In this document: positions 45,981 to 54,066 of the stretch, piece after piece
Layout: each line of letters begins with the position of its first letter
How positions within the stretch are numbered: the first letter of the stretch is position 1
Source: Gammaproteobacteria bacterium
GTDB taxonomy: Bacteria; Pseudomonadota; Gammaproteobacteria; SZUA-140
DNA: 64,000 bases
Direction: 5' to 3'
Assembly: GCA_016712635.1 (NCBI GenBank)
Contig: JADJQS010000007.1
Span: forward strand, 62,001-126,000
Made by a program: the position numbers and the translations under genes
The notes under the pieces: model-generated
Databases searched by the model: none
The model's input: only the letters and a program-made list of their open reading frames with translations
Told to the model about the DNA's origin: nothing

Positions 45981-47609
45981 ATGATGCGCGAAGGCGTCGA
46001 ATCGAAGGCGGTTTCCAGGCGGCGGTGGCTCTCCGTGAGCGGTGGAGGGGCGTCCGCTGCGCCGCGGCTGCTGCTGACGCTGGCGTTCACCGAGGGCGCG
46101 GCCGTGATGGTCGCCGAACTCGTCGGTGCCAGGATGCTCGCACCCCAATACGGAAATTCCCTCTATGTGTGGGGCGCGATCATCGGCGTCACGCTCATCA
46201 GCCTGACACTCGGTTATTACCTGGGCGGCCTGCTGTCGTACCGCCGCCGGCGCACGGAGCTCGTGTACTGGTTCCTGCTGGTCGCGGCGTTCCTGATCGC
46301 GCTCATGCCGACCCTTGCGCATACGCTGATGGTCGCCCTCGACGGGATGGGAGCGGTCAGGGCGATACTGCTCGCGACCTCGCTCTATCTCCTGCCACCG
46401 CTGTTGCTCCTCGGTGCGACGACGCCGCTGATCATCTCGATCCTGTCCCGCGACGTCGCCGATGCCGGCGGGGTAACGGGCATGGTCTACGCGACATCAA
46501 CCGTGGGCGGCATCCTGGGCACCTTCGCCGCGGGGTTTTACCTCATCCCGGATTTCGGCCTGACGCGGACGGCGGTCGCCGCCGGCATCGTGCTCGCGAT
46601 CCTGCCCTTCGTCCTGCTGCTGCGCCTGCGGCATTACCCCGCGTTGCTGTATCCGCTGGCGCTGGTGCTGCTGTTGATGCCCGGCGCGGCGGACAAACCC
46701 CACCCCGGCGTCAGGGTGCTCTATCAGTCCGAGGGACTGCTCGGCCAGCTCAAGGTGGTGGACGTTTCGTACACCACACCCGACGGCCGCTCCCACAAGA
46801 ACGACCGGATCCTGTTCGTCAACCGCGCCGGCCAGACCTGGGTCAACCTCGACACGGGACAGGCGGTGTGGGAGTACGTGCATTACCTGAAGACCATCGG
46901 CAGCGTGCTGCCGCCGGGCGCGCGCGTACTGCTGCTGGGGCTGGGCGGCGGCATGACCGCGCGCAATATGCAGGCCATCGGGCACAGCGTTGACAGCGTC
47001 GAGCTCGACGAGCGCGTCCCCGACATCGCCCGCCGCTATTTCGGTCTCGCGGGCGACAGCAAGGTCATTGTCGACGACGGGCGCCACTACCTCCGCAACA
47101 CGCGCGAGCGCTATGACCTGATCATCTTCGACGTCTACCAGGCCGAGATTCCGCCGGCGCACATGCTGACCTTGGAGACGTTCCGCGAATTGCAGCAGCG
47201 GCTGAATCCCGGAGGCTTCGTCGTGATCAGCTATACCGGTTTCCTGACCGGGCCGACCGGTTACGGGGCGAGATCCATCTACAAGACCCTGCTCGCGGCC
47301 GGCTACGAGGTGAGTCTGGTCCCGACGGGCGCCAACGAGGATACGCGCAACAACATCTACATCGCGACGCTCGGCGCGGTCGATTTCACCCGGCCGCGCG
47401 CGCCGCTGGTAATCGGGGGCCAGGTGCGATCGCTGCCCGAGCTGTTCATCGATCCGGCGCTGCTCGACCTGGAACAGGCCATGGTGCTGCGCGACAACCA
47501 GCCGATCCTGGAGAAGCTCAACCTGGAGGCGGCGGCCATCTGGCGCGCGAGCTATCACCGGATCTTCACCCGGCCCTTTCTCGAGATGGGCATCCCGCTG
47601 TTCGAGTAG
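45981..47609 (+). CDS. membrane-anchored spermidine-synthase-like methyltransferase-fold protein
   Basis: 542-residue fusion. Residues ~30-235 contain seven or more membrane helices (FTEGAAVMVAELVGARMLAP, LISLTLGYYLGGLL, TVGGILGTFAAGFYLIP). Residues ~245-480 form a spermidine-synthase-like Rossmann domain: VLLLGLGGGMTARNMQAIG (nucleotide-binding glycines), SVELDERVPDIARRYFGL (acidic residue) and VIVDDGRHYLRNTRERYDLI (conserved Asp). The polyamine-specific residues are not clearly conserved, so aminopropyl transfer is not assured. Its reading direction meets a membrane-only paralogue at 47628-48248. Divergent from the TPR gene with a 245-base upstream region. Confidence 0.85.
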   Translation: MMREGVESKAVSRRRWLSVSGGGASAAPRLLLTLAFTEGAAVMVAELVGARMLAPQYGNSLYVWGAIIGVTLISLTLGYYLGGLLSYRRRRTELVYWFLLVAAFLIALMPTLAHTLMVALDGMGAVRAILLATSLYLLPPLLLLGATTPLIISILSRDVADAGGVTGMVYATSTVGGILGTFAAGFYLIPDFGLTRTAVAAGIVLAILPFVLLLRLRHYPALLYPLALVLLLMPGAADKPHPGVRVLYQSEGLLGQLKVVDVSYTTPDGRSHKNDRILFVNRAGQTWVNLDTGQAVWEYVHYLKTIGSVLPPGARVLLLGLGGGMTARNMQAIGHSVDSVELDERVPDIARRYFGLAGDSKVIVDDGRHYLRNTRERYDLIIFDVYQAEIPPAHMLTLETFRELQQRLNPGGFVVISYTGFLTGPTGYGARSIYKTLLAAGYEVSLVPTGANEDTRNNIYIATLGAVDFTRPRAPLVIGGQVRSLPELFIDPALLDLEQAMVLRDNQPILEKLNLEAAAIWRASYHRIFTRPFLEMGIPLFE

Positions 47610-47623
47610 GGCGCCGCGGCGCC
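47610..47623. terminator. 14-bp palindrome between two convergent stop codons
   Basis: GGCGCCGCGGCGCC is an exact palindrome placed between the stop of the spermidine-synthase-like gene (47609) and the stop of the convergent gene (47628). No T-run is present. It may act as a short bidirectional terminator or be compositional chance. Confidence 0.3.
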
Positions 47624-47627
47624 GTCC

Positions 47628-48248
47628 TCACCCGCCCGTGATCCGCCGCTCGACGCCGGAGAAATAGAGCAGGGGGAACAGCCCGAGCATCGCCGCCGTG
47701 AACAGCAGGCTTTCCCGCATGCCGACGTCGGGGATGGCGTAGAAGGCGACCACATAGGTGGCGATGATGCCGCCGACGGTGGACACCGCGTAGACCGTTC
47801 CGGCGGCGTGGCCGACCCGGCTGTCGTGGGGCGTCACCAGGCGGATGATCAGGGGCGAGACCATGCCGAAGCAGATCAGCGGCGGAAACAGGAACGCCAG
47901 GCATGACAGCGTGATGCCCAGCCGCAGGTCGAGACCCAGTGTCGCCGTCATGACGAGGCGCGCGCTCCACGGCATGAGCAGTACCAGCAGCGCGGACACC
48001 AGCATGATGAGGTAGAGGGTCCGCTTGCAGGGGAAACGCCGCGACACCATTCCACCGAGGAAATACCCCGTCGTGAGGCCGCCCAGGGTCAGCGCCAGCA
48101 CCGCCGCCCAGACGTAGAGCGAACTGCCGTAGTAGGGGCCGACGAGCTTGGCGCCGGTGATCTCGACGGCCATGACGGCGCCGCCTTCGACGAACGAGAC
48201 GATGAACAGAAACCAGGAGGACAACAGCGAGTGACGCGTCTGTTCCAT
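47628..48248 (-). CDS. membrane-only paralogue of the spermidine-synthase-like fusion
   Basis: 206 residues, entirely membrane helices, resembling the N-terminal half of the neighbouring fusion: FIVSFVEGGAVMAVEITGAK with LVGPYYGSSLYVWAAVLALT, LGGLTTGYFLGGMVSRR, and VSTVGGIIATYVVAFYAIP. The methyltransferase-like domain is missing. Either a shortened duplicate or a partner that forms hetero-oligomers with the full-length protein. About seven helices; no signal peptide is expected. ATG 48248 gives a normal short cytoplasmic N-terminus. Confidence 0.8.
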   Translation of the reverse strand: MEQTRHSLLSSWFLFIVSFVEGGAVMAVEITGAKLVGPYYGSSLYVWAAVLALTLGGLTTGYFLGGMVSRRFPCKRTLYLIMLVSALLVLLMPWSARLVMTATLGLDLRLGITLSCLAFLFPPLICFGMVSPLIIRLVTPHDSRVGHAAGTVYAVSTVGGIIATYVVAFYAIPDVGMRESLLFTAAMLGLFPLLYFSGVERRITGG

Positions 48249-48441
48249 GATGGCTGGCGGGCTCTATGGCTGCGGGAGGCTGGTCAAGGCGACACGGGCT
48301 CCGATGCGCGGTCCGCGAAGAAGCGGTGTCTTGCCGGTGCACATGCAGGCGCCATTTAAGCAAATTTTCCGTCTCCTCGCCAGCATCGCCCGTGTTACCC
48401 TTGTGATCAGGTTTTGATCCACGGCAGCAGCGGGAACGGTC

Positions 48442-49101
48442 ATGCAAAAACGGCTCATCATGCTGGCGTCGTATCCCCGCAGCGGAAACACCTATCTGCG
48501 CACGATCCTCTGGCATTGCTTCAAGCTGCCTTCCGCCAGCGTCTACCAGCAGGACCTGCTCGGCGCCAAGACCCTGGAAAAGTATGTCGGCCATGTCGAG
48601 ATCGCCCCCGGGGGGCTGCAGAACTGGTCCGGGAAAAAGGGGATACAGGCGGTCAAGACCCACAAATACCCGGCGGACGATACGCCGGCGATCTATGTGG
48701 TGCGGGACGGAAGGGCCGCCAGCATCAGCCTGTGGGAGTTTACCCACCGGAAGATCACCCTGGACGAGCTGATCGAGGGCAGGCATCAGTACGGTACCTG
48801 GGCCGATCACCTCGCGGCGTGGCGGCCGTGGGAGCGCGCCGGTACCCTGCTGCTGCGGTACGAGGATATGGCGGAAAATCTGCCGCTCGTGCTGGAGGAG
48901 ATCAGCCGGTATCTGGGCCTGAGGATCCTCGCGCGCAAGGTGCCCGACCGGGACCGGATCGCGGACATCGCCCTGATCTGGGTGCGGAAGCCTACCGACT
49001 GGCGCCAGTGCATCAGCGAGCCGCAGCTCGATCTGTTCGAGAAGATCAATGGAGACATGATGAGAAGGATGGGATACGCCGTGCATGCGGGCGGCGGTTG
49101 A
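48442..49101 (+). CDS. sulfotransferase domain protein
   Basis: 219-residue PAPS-dependent sulfotransferase-like protein. The 5'-phosphosulfate loop (ASYPRSGNTYLRTILW) and the 3'-phosphate site (YVVRDGRAASISLWEF) are both present, and the RYEDM motif (LLLRYEDMAENLPLVLEEI) with the C-terminal FEKINGDMMRRMGY follow. It probably sulfates a carbohydrate, given the surrounding glycan genes; acceptor unknown. Somewhat shorter than most (~250-300), but all binding motifs are in place. Divergent from the membrane-only gene; 193 bases lie between. Confidence 0.87.
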   Translation: MQKRLIMLASYPRSGNTYLRTILWHCFKLPSASVYQQDLLGAKTLEKYVGHVEIAPGGLQNWSGKKGIQAVKTHKYPADDTPAIYVVRDGRAASISLWEFTHRKITLDELIEGRHQYGTWADHLAAWRPWERAGTLLLRYEDMAENLPLVLEEISRYLGLRILARKVPDRDRIADIALIWVRKPTDWRQCISEPQLDLFEKINGDMMRRMGYAVHAGGG

Positions 49102-49228
49102 GTCCCGCTCCTGCCGGCTTCGCGTTGTGTAGGTCCAGCCGGTGATGCCTGATAAAATGACAGAAGGCCGTTGGCGGCCAGGGATGCATTGAAAACTTTA
49201 GCGACAATCTGTCGGGAAGGTCGAGGCC

Positions 49229-49696
49229 ATGAATATTCAATCCGGATTTACCTGTGTCGCTCTGGCGCTTATCGCCTTGCTCACGGGGGGTTGTGCATCG
49301 ACGCTGTCCGGTGAGTCGTATTCCCGCGACGAGGCGCGCCGGCCGCAGCAGGTGCAGATCGGTGTGATCGAATTCGTGCGGCCCGTGGTCATCGAGGGCA
49401 CCAAGACGCCGATCGGCGCGGGCGCGGGCGCCATCGTCGGCGGCATCGCCGGCGGTGCGGTAGGAGAGGGCCGCGGCAGCGCCATAGGTTCAGTGCTGGG
49501 TTCGGTGGCCGGCGGCATCGCCGGCGCGGCGGTGGAGGAGCAGGCGACCAAGCGCCAGGGCGTGGAGGTCACCGTGCGTCTCGAGAGCGGCAAGGTGATC
49601 GCCGTGGTGCAGGAGGAGACGCCGAAGGAGACCTTCACCGTAGGTGAACGCGTGCGTGTGCTCACAGTCGGCGGCACGACGCGCGTGAGCCACTGA
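49229..49696 (+). CDS. glycine-zipper outer-membrane lipoprotein, SlyB-like
   Basis: 155-residue lipoprotein: the signal ends with LLTGGC at Cys 22. The centre is a glycine zipper (GAGAGAIVGGIAGGAVG then GSVLGSVAGGIAGAAV), a pair of tightly packing helices in the outer membrane. The C-terminal beta domain (VEVTVRLESGKVIAVVQEET, FTVGERVRVLTVGG) matches SlyB/Pcp. SlyB stabilises outer-membrane proteins under envelope stress in enterobacteria. ATG at 49229 is followed directly by the signal. Confidence 0.92.
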   Translation: MNIQSGFTCVALALIALLTGGCASTLSGESYSRDEARRPQQVQIGVIEFVRPVVIEGTKTPIGAGAGAIVGGIAGGAVGEGRGSAIGSVLGSVAGGIAGAAVEEQATKRQGVEVTVRLESGKVIAVVQEETPKETFTVGERVRVLTVGGTTRVSH

Positions 49697-49852
49697 GCGT
49701 TGCGCCTTGCCGCGCATGGGCGGCTCGATTCCTGACCCCTCCGCTTGGGTATTGGCGTTCCGGCGCCCCTTGCATCACTGGCAGTACTGCGGCGCCTGGA
49801 TTTCATCTAGAATCTCCCGCTCTGGGTAACCATCGTGGGGGAGATAACGTAT

Positions 49853-50338
49853 ATGACGAATGAAGCAGCGGACGCCAGGCTTCTCGCCGCATCAACCATC
49901 GGCGAGGAACTTGACGAGCAGGAGTGCCGCGTCCTGGCCGGCGTCATGGGGGTGCGTCGCCTGCATGACCAGGAGCTCCTGGTATCCGAGGGGCAGATGG
50001 AGAACACGCTGTTCGTGCTGATGGAGGGGAGGCTTTCCGTCATCGGATCCATCCTCGGGCAGGAGCTGGTGGTATACACCATGAAAACCGGCGAATGCGC
50101 GGGCACGCGCGCCTTCGTGGACCGCACCCCGCGCAAGGCCACGCTGCGCGCCAGCGGTGAGACGCTGGTGTATACCATGACCCCGGCCGCCTTCGAGTCC
50201 TTGCTCGACCGGCATCCGCACATCGTCTACAAGGTCATGCGCGCGCTGTTCCGCATCACCCATTCCAATCTGCTGCGCATGCGGGATGAAAGCCAGGAGC
50301 TGGTCAACTACGTTTCAAAGATTCACGGGCGCTATTAG
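49853..50338 (+). CDS. stand-alone cyclic-nucleotide-binding domain protein
   Basis: 161-residue protein with the cAMP-receptor-type beta-barrel: LLVSEGQMENTLFVLMEGRL and VIGSILGQELVVYTMKTGEC (strands of the binding fold), then GTRAFVDRTPRKATLRA where the phosphate-binding-cassette Arg is placed differently from CRP. No helix-turn-helix follows, only a helical tail (RHPHIVYKVMRALFRITHSN), so it cannot bind DNA like CRP. ATG 49853 is preferred to GTG 49835 because GGAG lies nine bases upstream. Role unknown; may be a regulatory subunit or scaffold. Confidence 0.8.
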   Translation: MTNEAADARLLAASTIGEELDEQECRVLAGVMGVRRLHDQELLVSEGQMENTLFVLMEGRLSVIGSILGQELVVYTMKTGECAGTRAFVDRTPRKATLRASGETLVYTMTPAAFESLLDRHPHIVYKVMRALFRITHSNLLRMRDESQELVNYVSKIHGRY

Positions 50339-50423
50339 TCCGGGCAGGTACTGTGTACTCCGGGCGTCCCGCTGCGCGGGCTGTCTGCCGGGGTTTCTTG
50401 CAGGCGCAGCACAGGAGCCAGCC

Positions 50424-50660
50424 ATGACGAAGACACATAAACCCGAGCAGGTGGGGGCGCCCGATCCCGAGGCGCGCACTTCCCCCATCTTCGTCCGTTC
50501 ACCCGAGCAGTTCATGTCGCCCGATCTGGAGCTGGAGGAAGGCTTCTGCTTTTTCAACGACGTGAAGTACGCCCTCGGGGAGTATGTGTGCAGCGGGGAC
50601 GGACTGCTGCGCTGCGAGGGACGCGGCGTCTGGCTGCGCGAAGGGGTGTGTCCGCGCTAG
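50424..50660 (+). CDS. small hypothetical protein
   Basis: 78 residues, no signal peptide. The C-terminal half has regular aromatic and Cys positions (GFCFFNDVKYALGEYVC, GDGLLRCEGRGVWLREG), reminiscent of a compact beta fold; a relation to DUF1496-type proteins is possible but not established. An AGGAG Shine-Dalgarno six to ten bases upstream supports the ATG at 50424 rather than earlier codons in the same frame. Sits 85 bases after the cyclic-nucleotide-binding gene. Confidence 0.6.
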   Translation: MTKTHKPEQVGAPDPEARTSPIFVRSPEQFMSPDLELEEGFCFFNDVKYALGEYVCSGDGLLRCEGRGVWLREGVCPR

Positions 50661-50741
50661 CCGCACTGCGGTGGACACGGCGCCGCTGTCGCATCATAAT
50701 GCCACCGGCGCCGGCCGGCGAGTGAACACGGGGCGCGAGGC

Positions 50742-52163
50742 TCAGGCGGTGCGCCGCCGCGCCTGATCGCCGGCCTCCTGCAGCCTCGCCTGGGCGTCCC
50801 GCAGGGCGGTACGCAGACCTTCCTCGATCACCGGATGATAGAACGGCATCTCGAGCGTCTGTTCGACCGTGAGGCCGGCCTGGATCGCCCAGGCGAGCAG
50901 GTGCCCCAGATGTTCCGCGTCCGGCCCCATCATCTCCGCCCCGCGCAGACGGCCGCTGTGTGCGTCGGCGTAGACGTGCAGCAATCCCTTGTTGCGCAGC
51001 ATCACGCGACTCCTGCCCTGGTCTTCGAACGACACGCGCCCGGTGACGAAACTGCCCGGCGCGAGATCGGCATGGCGGGCGCCCGCCACCGCGAGCTGCG
51101 GATCCGAGAACACGATGGACAGCGGCGCGCGGCGCAGGCCCGGCCGGACCGCGGGATGGCTCGCGGCGTTGGCGCCCGCGATGCGCCCCTCGTCGGCGGC
51201 CTCGTGCAGGAGCGGAAGATCGTTGTCAGCGTCGCCGGCGATAAAGATATGGCTGGCGCCGCACTGCATCGTCTGCCGGTCGAACAGCGGCACGCCGCGT
51301 GCGTCGAGGGCGAGCGAGGTATTCTCCAGGCCGAGATTGCGCACGTTCGGCGCGCGCCCGGTGGCGACGACGACGTACTCCACGATGTCACGGCGCGTCT
51401 CGCCCGCGCGGTCGTCATACTGCACGGCCACGCCGCCCTCGACCGCGTCCAGCGCGTGTATCGTTGCGTCGGCGTCGAGGTAAAACTCGTCCTGGAAGGC
51501 GCGCGTCGCATAGGCGCGTATCTCGGGATCGGTGAAGGGTCCCACCAGGTGATCCTTGCCGAACATGAGCACCTTCACGCCGAGCCGGTGCAGCGCCTGT
51601 CCGAGTTCAAGCCCGATGACGCCCGGTCCGAATACCGCCGCCGATTTCGGCAGATCGTCCCAGGCGAATATGTCGTCGTTGACGACGGCGCGACTTCCCA
51701 GCCCGCGAAACATCTGCGGGACGGCGGGTGACGAGCCGGTGGCGATGACGGCCCGCGCACAGCGGATGCGCGTATGGTCGTCCACCTTCAGTGTGTGGTC
51801 GTCCTCGAAGCGGGCGTAACCGCGGACCTTGTCCGCGTCGGGGATGCCCGCGACTCCCTGCAGGACGAAGCCGACAAAGCGGTCGCGCTCGCGCTTCACC
51901 CGCGCCATGACAGCGGGTCCGTCGACGGCGACGGTTCCCTCCAGCCGGATGCCGAACTCGGGCCACCGGGCCGGAATGTGCGCCGCCTCGGCGGCCGCGA
52001 TCAGCAGCTTGCTCGGCATGCAGCCGACACGGGCGCACGTGGTGCCGTAGGGGCCGCCCTCGATGACGACGGCGCGCCTGACTGCGGCGACTGCGGCCCT
52101 GTAGGCGGCGAGACCGGCTGTCCCCGCGCCGATGACGGCGACGTCGACTTCAATTTCCTTCAT
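50742..52163 (-). CDS. FAD-dependent pyridine-nucleotide disulfide reductase, dihydrolipoyl dehydrogenase type
   Basis: 473-residue flavoenzyme. FAD-binding GAGTAGLAAY, the redox-active CxxxxC (GTTCARVGCMPSK), NAD-binding VFGPGVIGLELGQAL, the second FAD motif IFIAGDADNDLPLLHEA, and the C-terminal His-Glu dyad region (PFYHPVIEEGLRTAL) are all present. ATG 52163 was chosen because GAGGGAG precedes it; the frame is open to 52238. It lies 71 bases downstream of the Prx-Grx fusion in the same direction, so it may supply electrons to it (for example as glutathione or glutaredoxin reductase) or be a lipoamide dehydrogenase. No dehydrogenase E1/E2 genes are near, which favours the redox role. Confidence 0.87.
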   Translation of the reverse strand: MKEIEVDVAVIGAGTAGLAAYRAAVAAVRRAVVIEGGPYGTTCARVGCMPSKLLIAAAEAAHIPARWPEFGIRLEGTVAVDGPAVMARVKRERDRFVGFVLQGVAGIPDADKVRGYARFEDDHTLKVDDHTRIRCARAVIATGSSPAVPQMFRGLGSRAVVNDDIFAWDDLPKSAAVFGPGVIGLELGQALHRLGVKVLMFGKDHLVGPFTDPEIRAYATRAFQDEFYLDADATIHALDAVEGGVAVQYDDRAGETRRDIVEYVVVATGRAPNVRNLGLENTSLALDARGVPLFDRQTMQCGASHIFIAGDADNDLPLLHEAADEGRIAGANAASHPAVRPGLRRAPLSIVFSDPQLAVAGARHADLAPGSFVTGRVSFEDQGRSRVMLRNKGLLHVYADAHSGRLRGAEMMGPDAEHLGHLLAWAIQAGLTVEQTLEMPFYHPVIEEGLRTALRDAQARLQEAGDQARRRTA

Positions 52164-52234
52164 GTAACTCCCTCTCGTCTGAAATGGTTCAGGAGTTGCG
52201 GCGGCCACATTCGCGGCCGCCGTAACCTCCTCCG

Positions 52235-52972
52235 TCACGCTGCCCGCTTCGCCCAGCGCTCGAGTTCCTCGTGGCCGCCGATGAGTTCGCCGTTGATGAA
52301 CACCTGCGGTACGGTCTTCTGGCCGGTGACCGCGCCGATCACCTTGCTGCGCACGTTGTGGGCCAGCGGGATCTCGGTGTAATCATAGCCGAGGTCTGTC
52401 AGCATGGCCTTGGCCTTGGCGCAGTACTGGCATCCTTCCCGCGTGAAGACCGCCACCTGGTCGGGCTTCTTCGCCTTCGGGTTGATGTAGCCGAGCATGG
52501 TGTCCGCATCCGACACCTCGAACGGGTCGCCGGGCTTCTCCGGTTCGATGAACATCTTCACCACGACGCCGTCCTTCACCAGCATCGAGTAGCGCCAGGA
52601 GCGCTTGCCGAAGCCCAGATCCGACTTGTCCACCAGCATGCCCATGCCTGCGGTGAACTCGCCGTTGCCGTCCGGAATCAGCGTTACGTTCTCCGATTCC
52701 TGGTCCTTGGCCCACTCGTTCATCACGAACGTGTCGTTGACCGAGATGCACGCGATCGTGTCGACGCCGTTGGCGAAGAATGCCGGCGCCAGCTCGTTGA
52801 ATCTCGGCAGGTGGGTGGACGAACAGGTGGGGGTGAATGCCCCCGGCAGCGAGAACACTACCACCGTCCTGCCCTTGAATATATCGTCCGTCGTCACGGT
52901 CTTCCACTCGTTGTTTTCGCGCACGCGGAAGCTGACCTGGGGGACGCGCTGGCCTTCATGATTCTGTAACAT
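52235..52972 (-). CDS. peroxiredoxin-glutaredoxin fusion (Prx5/Grx)
   Basis: 245 residues. N-terminal domain (~1-165) is a Prx5-type peroxidase with the peroxidatic Cys in PGAFTPTCSSTHLP and the conserved Arg in KRSWRYSMLV; the C-terminal domain (~170-245) is a glutaredoxin with the CxxC VFTREGCQYCAKAKAMLTD and TVPQVFINGELIGGHEELE. Such hybrids reduce peroxides using glutathione without a separate glutaredoxin. AAAGGAGA sits in front of ATG 52972. The gene is divergent from oxyR and faces the OxyR operator (53069-53105). Confidence 0.95.
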   Translation of the reverse strand: MLQNHEGQRVPQVSFRVRENNEWKTVTTDDIFKGRTVVVFSLPGAFTPTCSSTHLPRFNELAPAFFANGVDTIACISVNDTFVMNEWAKDQESENVTLIPDGNGEFTAGMGMLVDKSDLGFGKRSWRYSMLVKDGVVVKMFIEPEKPGDPFEVSDADTMLGYINPKAKKPDQVAVFTREGCQYCAKAKAMLTDLGYDYTEIPLAHNVRSKVIGAVTGQKTVPQVFINGELIGGHEELERWAKRAA

Positions 52973-53068
52973 CAGACAATCTCCTTTGTAAGCGGTAATG
53001 GTTAAGTGATACAGGCCCGAAATTCGGTGCTCGCGGTCCACTATAGGAGGCCGTCGCAAACGCGGCTA

Positions 53069-53105
53069 ATACTATGTTAGGATTGCTTCGATAGACATTA
53101 CCTAT
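53069..53105. promoter_or_regulatory. OxyR operator between the Prx-Grx gene and oxyR
   Basis: The OxyR pattern is four half-sites with 7-base spacing (ATAG-N7-CTAT-N7-ATAG-N7-CTAT). Here the bases are ATAC (53069), GGAT (53080), ATAG (53091) and CTAT (53102), all at exact 11-base pitch, the right-hand pair matching perfectly and the left-hand pair partly. It is 29 bases from the oxyR start and 97 from the Prx-Grx start, so it can control both. Confidence 0.7.
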
Positions 53106-53133
53106 CGATTGATTCGGGCGGGATCATCGGGCC

Positions 53134-54045
53134 ATGACGCTGACGGAGCTGAAATACATCATCGCGGTCGCCGCAGAACGCCACTTCGGGCGCGCGGCGC
53201 AGCGCTGCTTCGTGAGCCAGCCGAGCCTGAGTGCGGCAGTCAAGAAGCTCGAGGACGAGCTCGGAGTGCTGATCTTCGAACGCGGCAAGCACGAGATCCT
53301 GGTGACCCAGATCGGCGCGCAGGTGGTTGCCCAGGCGCGCCGCGCGCTGGAGGAGGCGGAACGCATCAAGGCGGTGGCGAAGCAGGGGAAGAATCCCCTG
53401 GCCGGCACCTTCCGCCTCGGCATCATCCACACCGTCGCGCCCTACCTGCTGCCCGACCTGGTGGTCGGATTGCGCCGGCTCGCGCCGCAGATGCCGCTCG
53501 ATATCGAGGAGAACCTGACCGCCAATCTGGACCAGATGCTGAAGAGCGGGCTCATCGACGCCGCCATCCTCGCCCTGCCGTACGAGGCCGCGGGCATCGA
53601 TATCGCCCCGCTCTACGATGAGGAGTTCCGCGTCATCGTGCCGGCCGGGCATCCCTGGGCGCGACGCCGCGTGATCGGACCCGAAGAGCTGGCGGCGCAG
53701 AACCTCCTGCTGCTCAGCATCGGCCACTGTTTCCGCGACCAGGTCCTGGGTGCGTGCCACGAATTCGCGCGCGCGCCCGCTTCGGGTAAACAGGGTAATT
53801 CGCTGGAGACGATACGCAACATGGTGGCCTCGGGCATGGGGATCTCGGTCCTCCCGGCCACGGCACTGACCCCGAAGTATTCGAATCCGCTTATCAAGGC
53901 GCTCGATTTCGCCGCGCCCCGGCCCACGCGGCGCGTGGTGCTGGCATGCCGCCAGGTTTTCCCCCGTGCGGAGGCGATACGGACGGTCGTGCGTGCGTGT
54001 TCCAGCCTGGATCTCCCGATTGTGTCACCGGATCCCGCGCCGTGA
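53134..54045 (+). CDS. oxyR: hydrogen peroxide sensor OxyR, LysR family
   Basis: LysR-type activator of peroxide-defence genes. N-terminal winged HTH (LKYIIAVAAERHFGRAAQRC, then FVSQPSLSAAVKKLEDEL) and a regulatory domain with both redox cysteines in IGHCFRDQVLGAC, the spacing of the E. coli disulfide pair. 303 residues, normal. The fixed HCxRDQ context separates OxyR from other LysR proteins. The gene is divergent from the Prx-Grx gene and carries its own operator at the -30 region, suggesting autoregulation. Confidence 0.95.
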   Translation: MTLTELKYIIAVAAERHFGRAAQRCFVSQPSLSAAVKKLEDELGVLIFERGKHEILVTQIGAQVVAQARRALEEAERIKAVAKQGKNPLAGTFRLGIIHTVAPYLLPDLVVGLRRLAPQMPLDIEENLTANLDQMLKSGLIDAAILALPYEAAGIDIAPLYDEEFRVIVPAGHPWARRRVIGPEELAAQNLLLLSIGHCFRDQVLGACHEFARAPASGKQGNSLETIRNMVASGMGISVLPATALTPKYSNPLIKALDFAAPRPTRRVVLACRQVFPRAEAIRTVVRACSSLDLPIVSPDPAP

Positions 54046-54066
54046 ACGAAAGGGCTGGCCGCGGAT

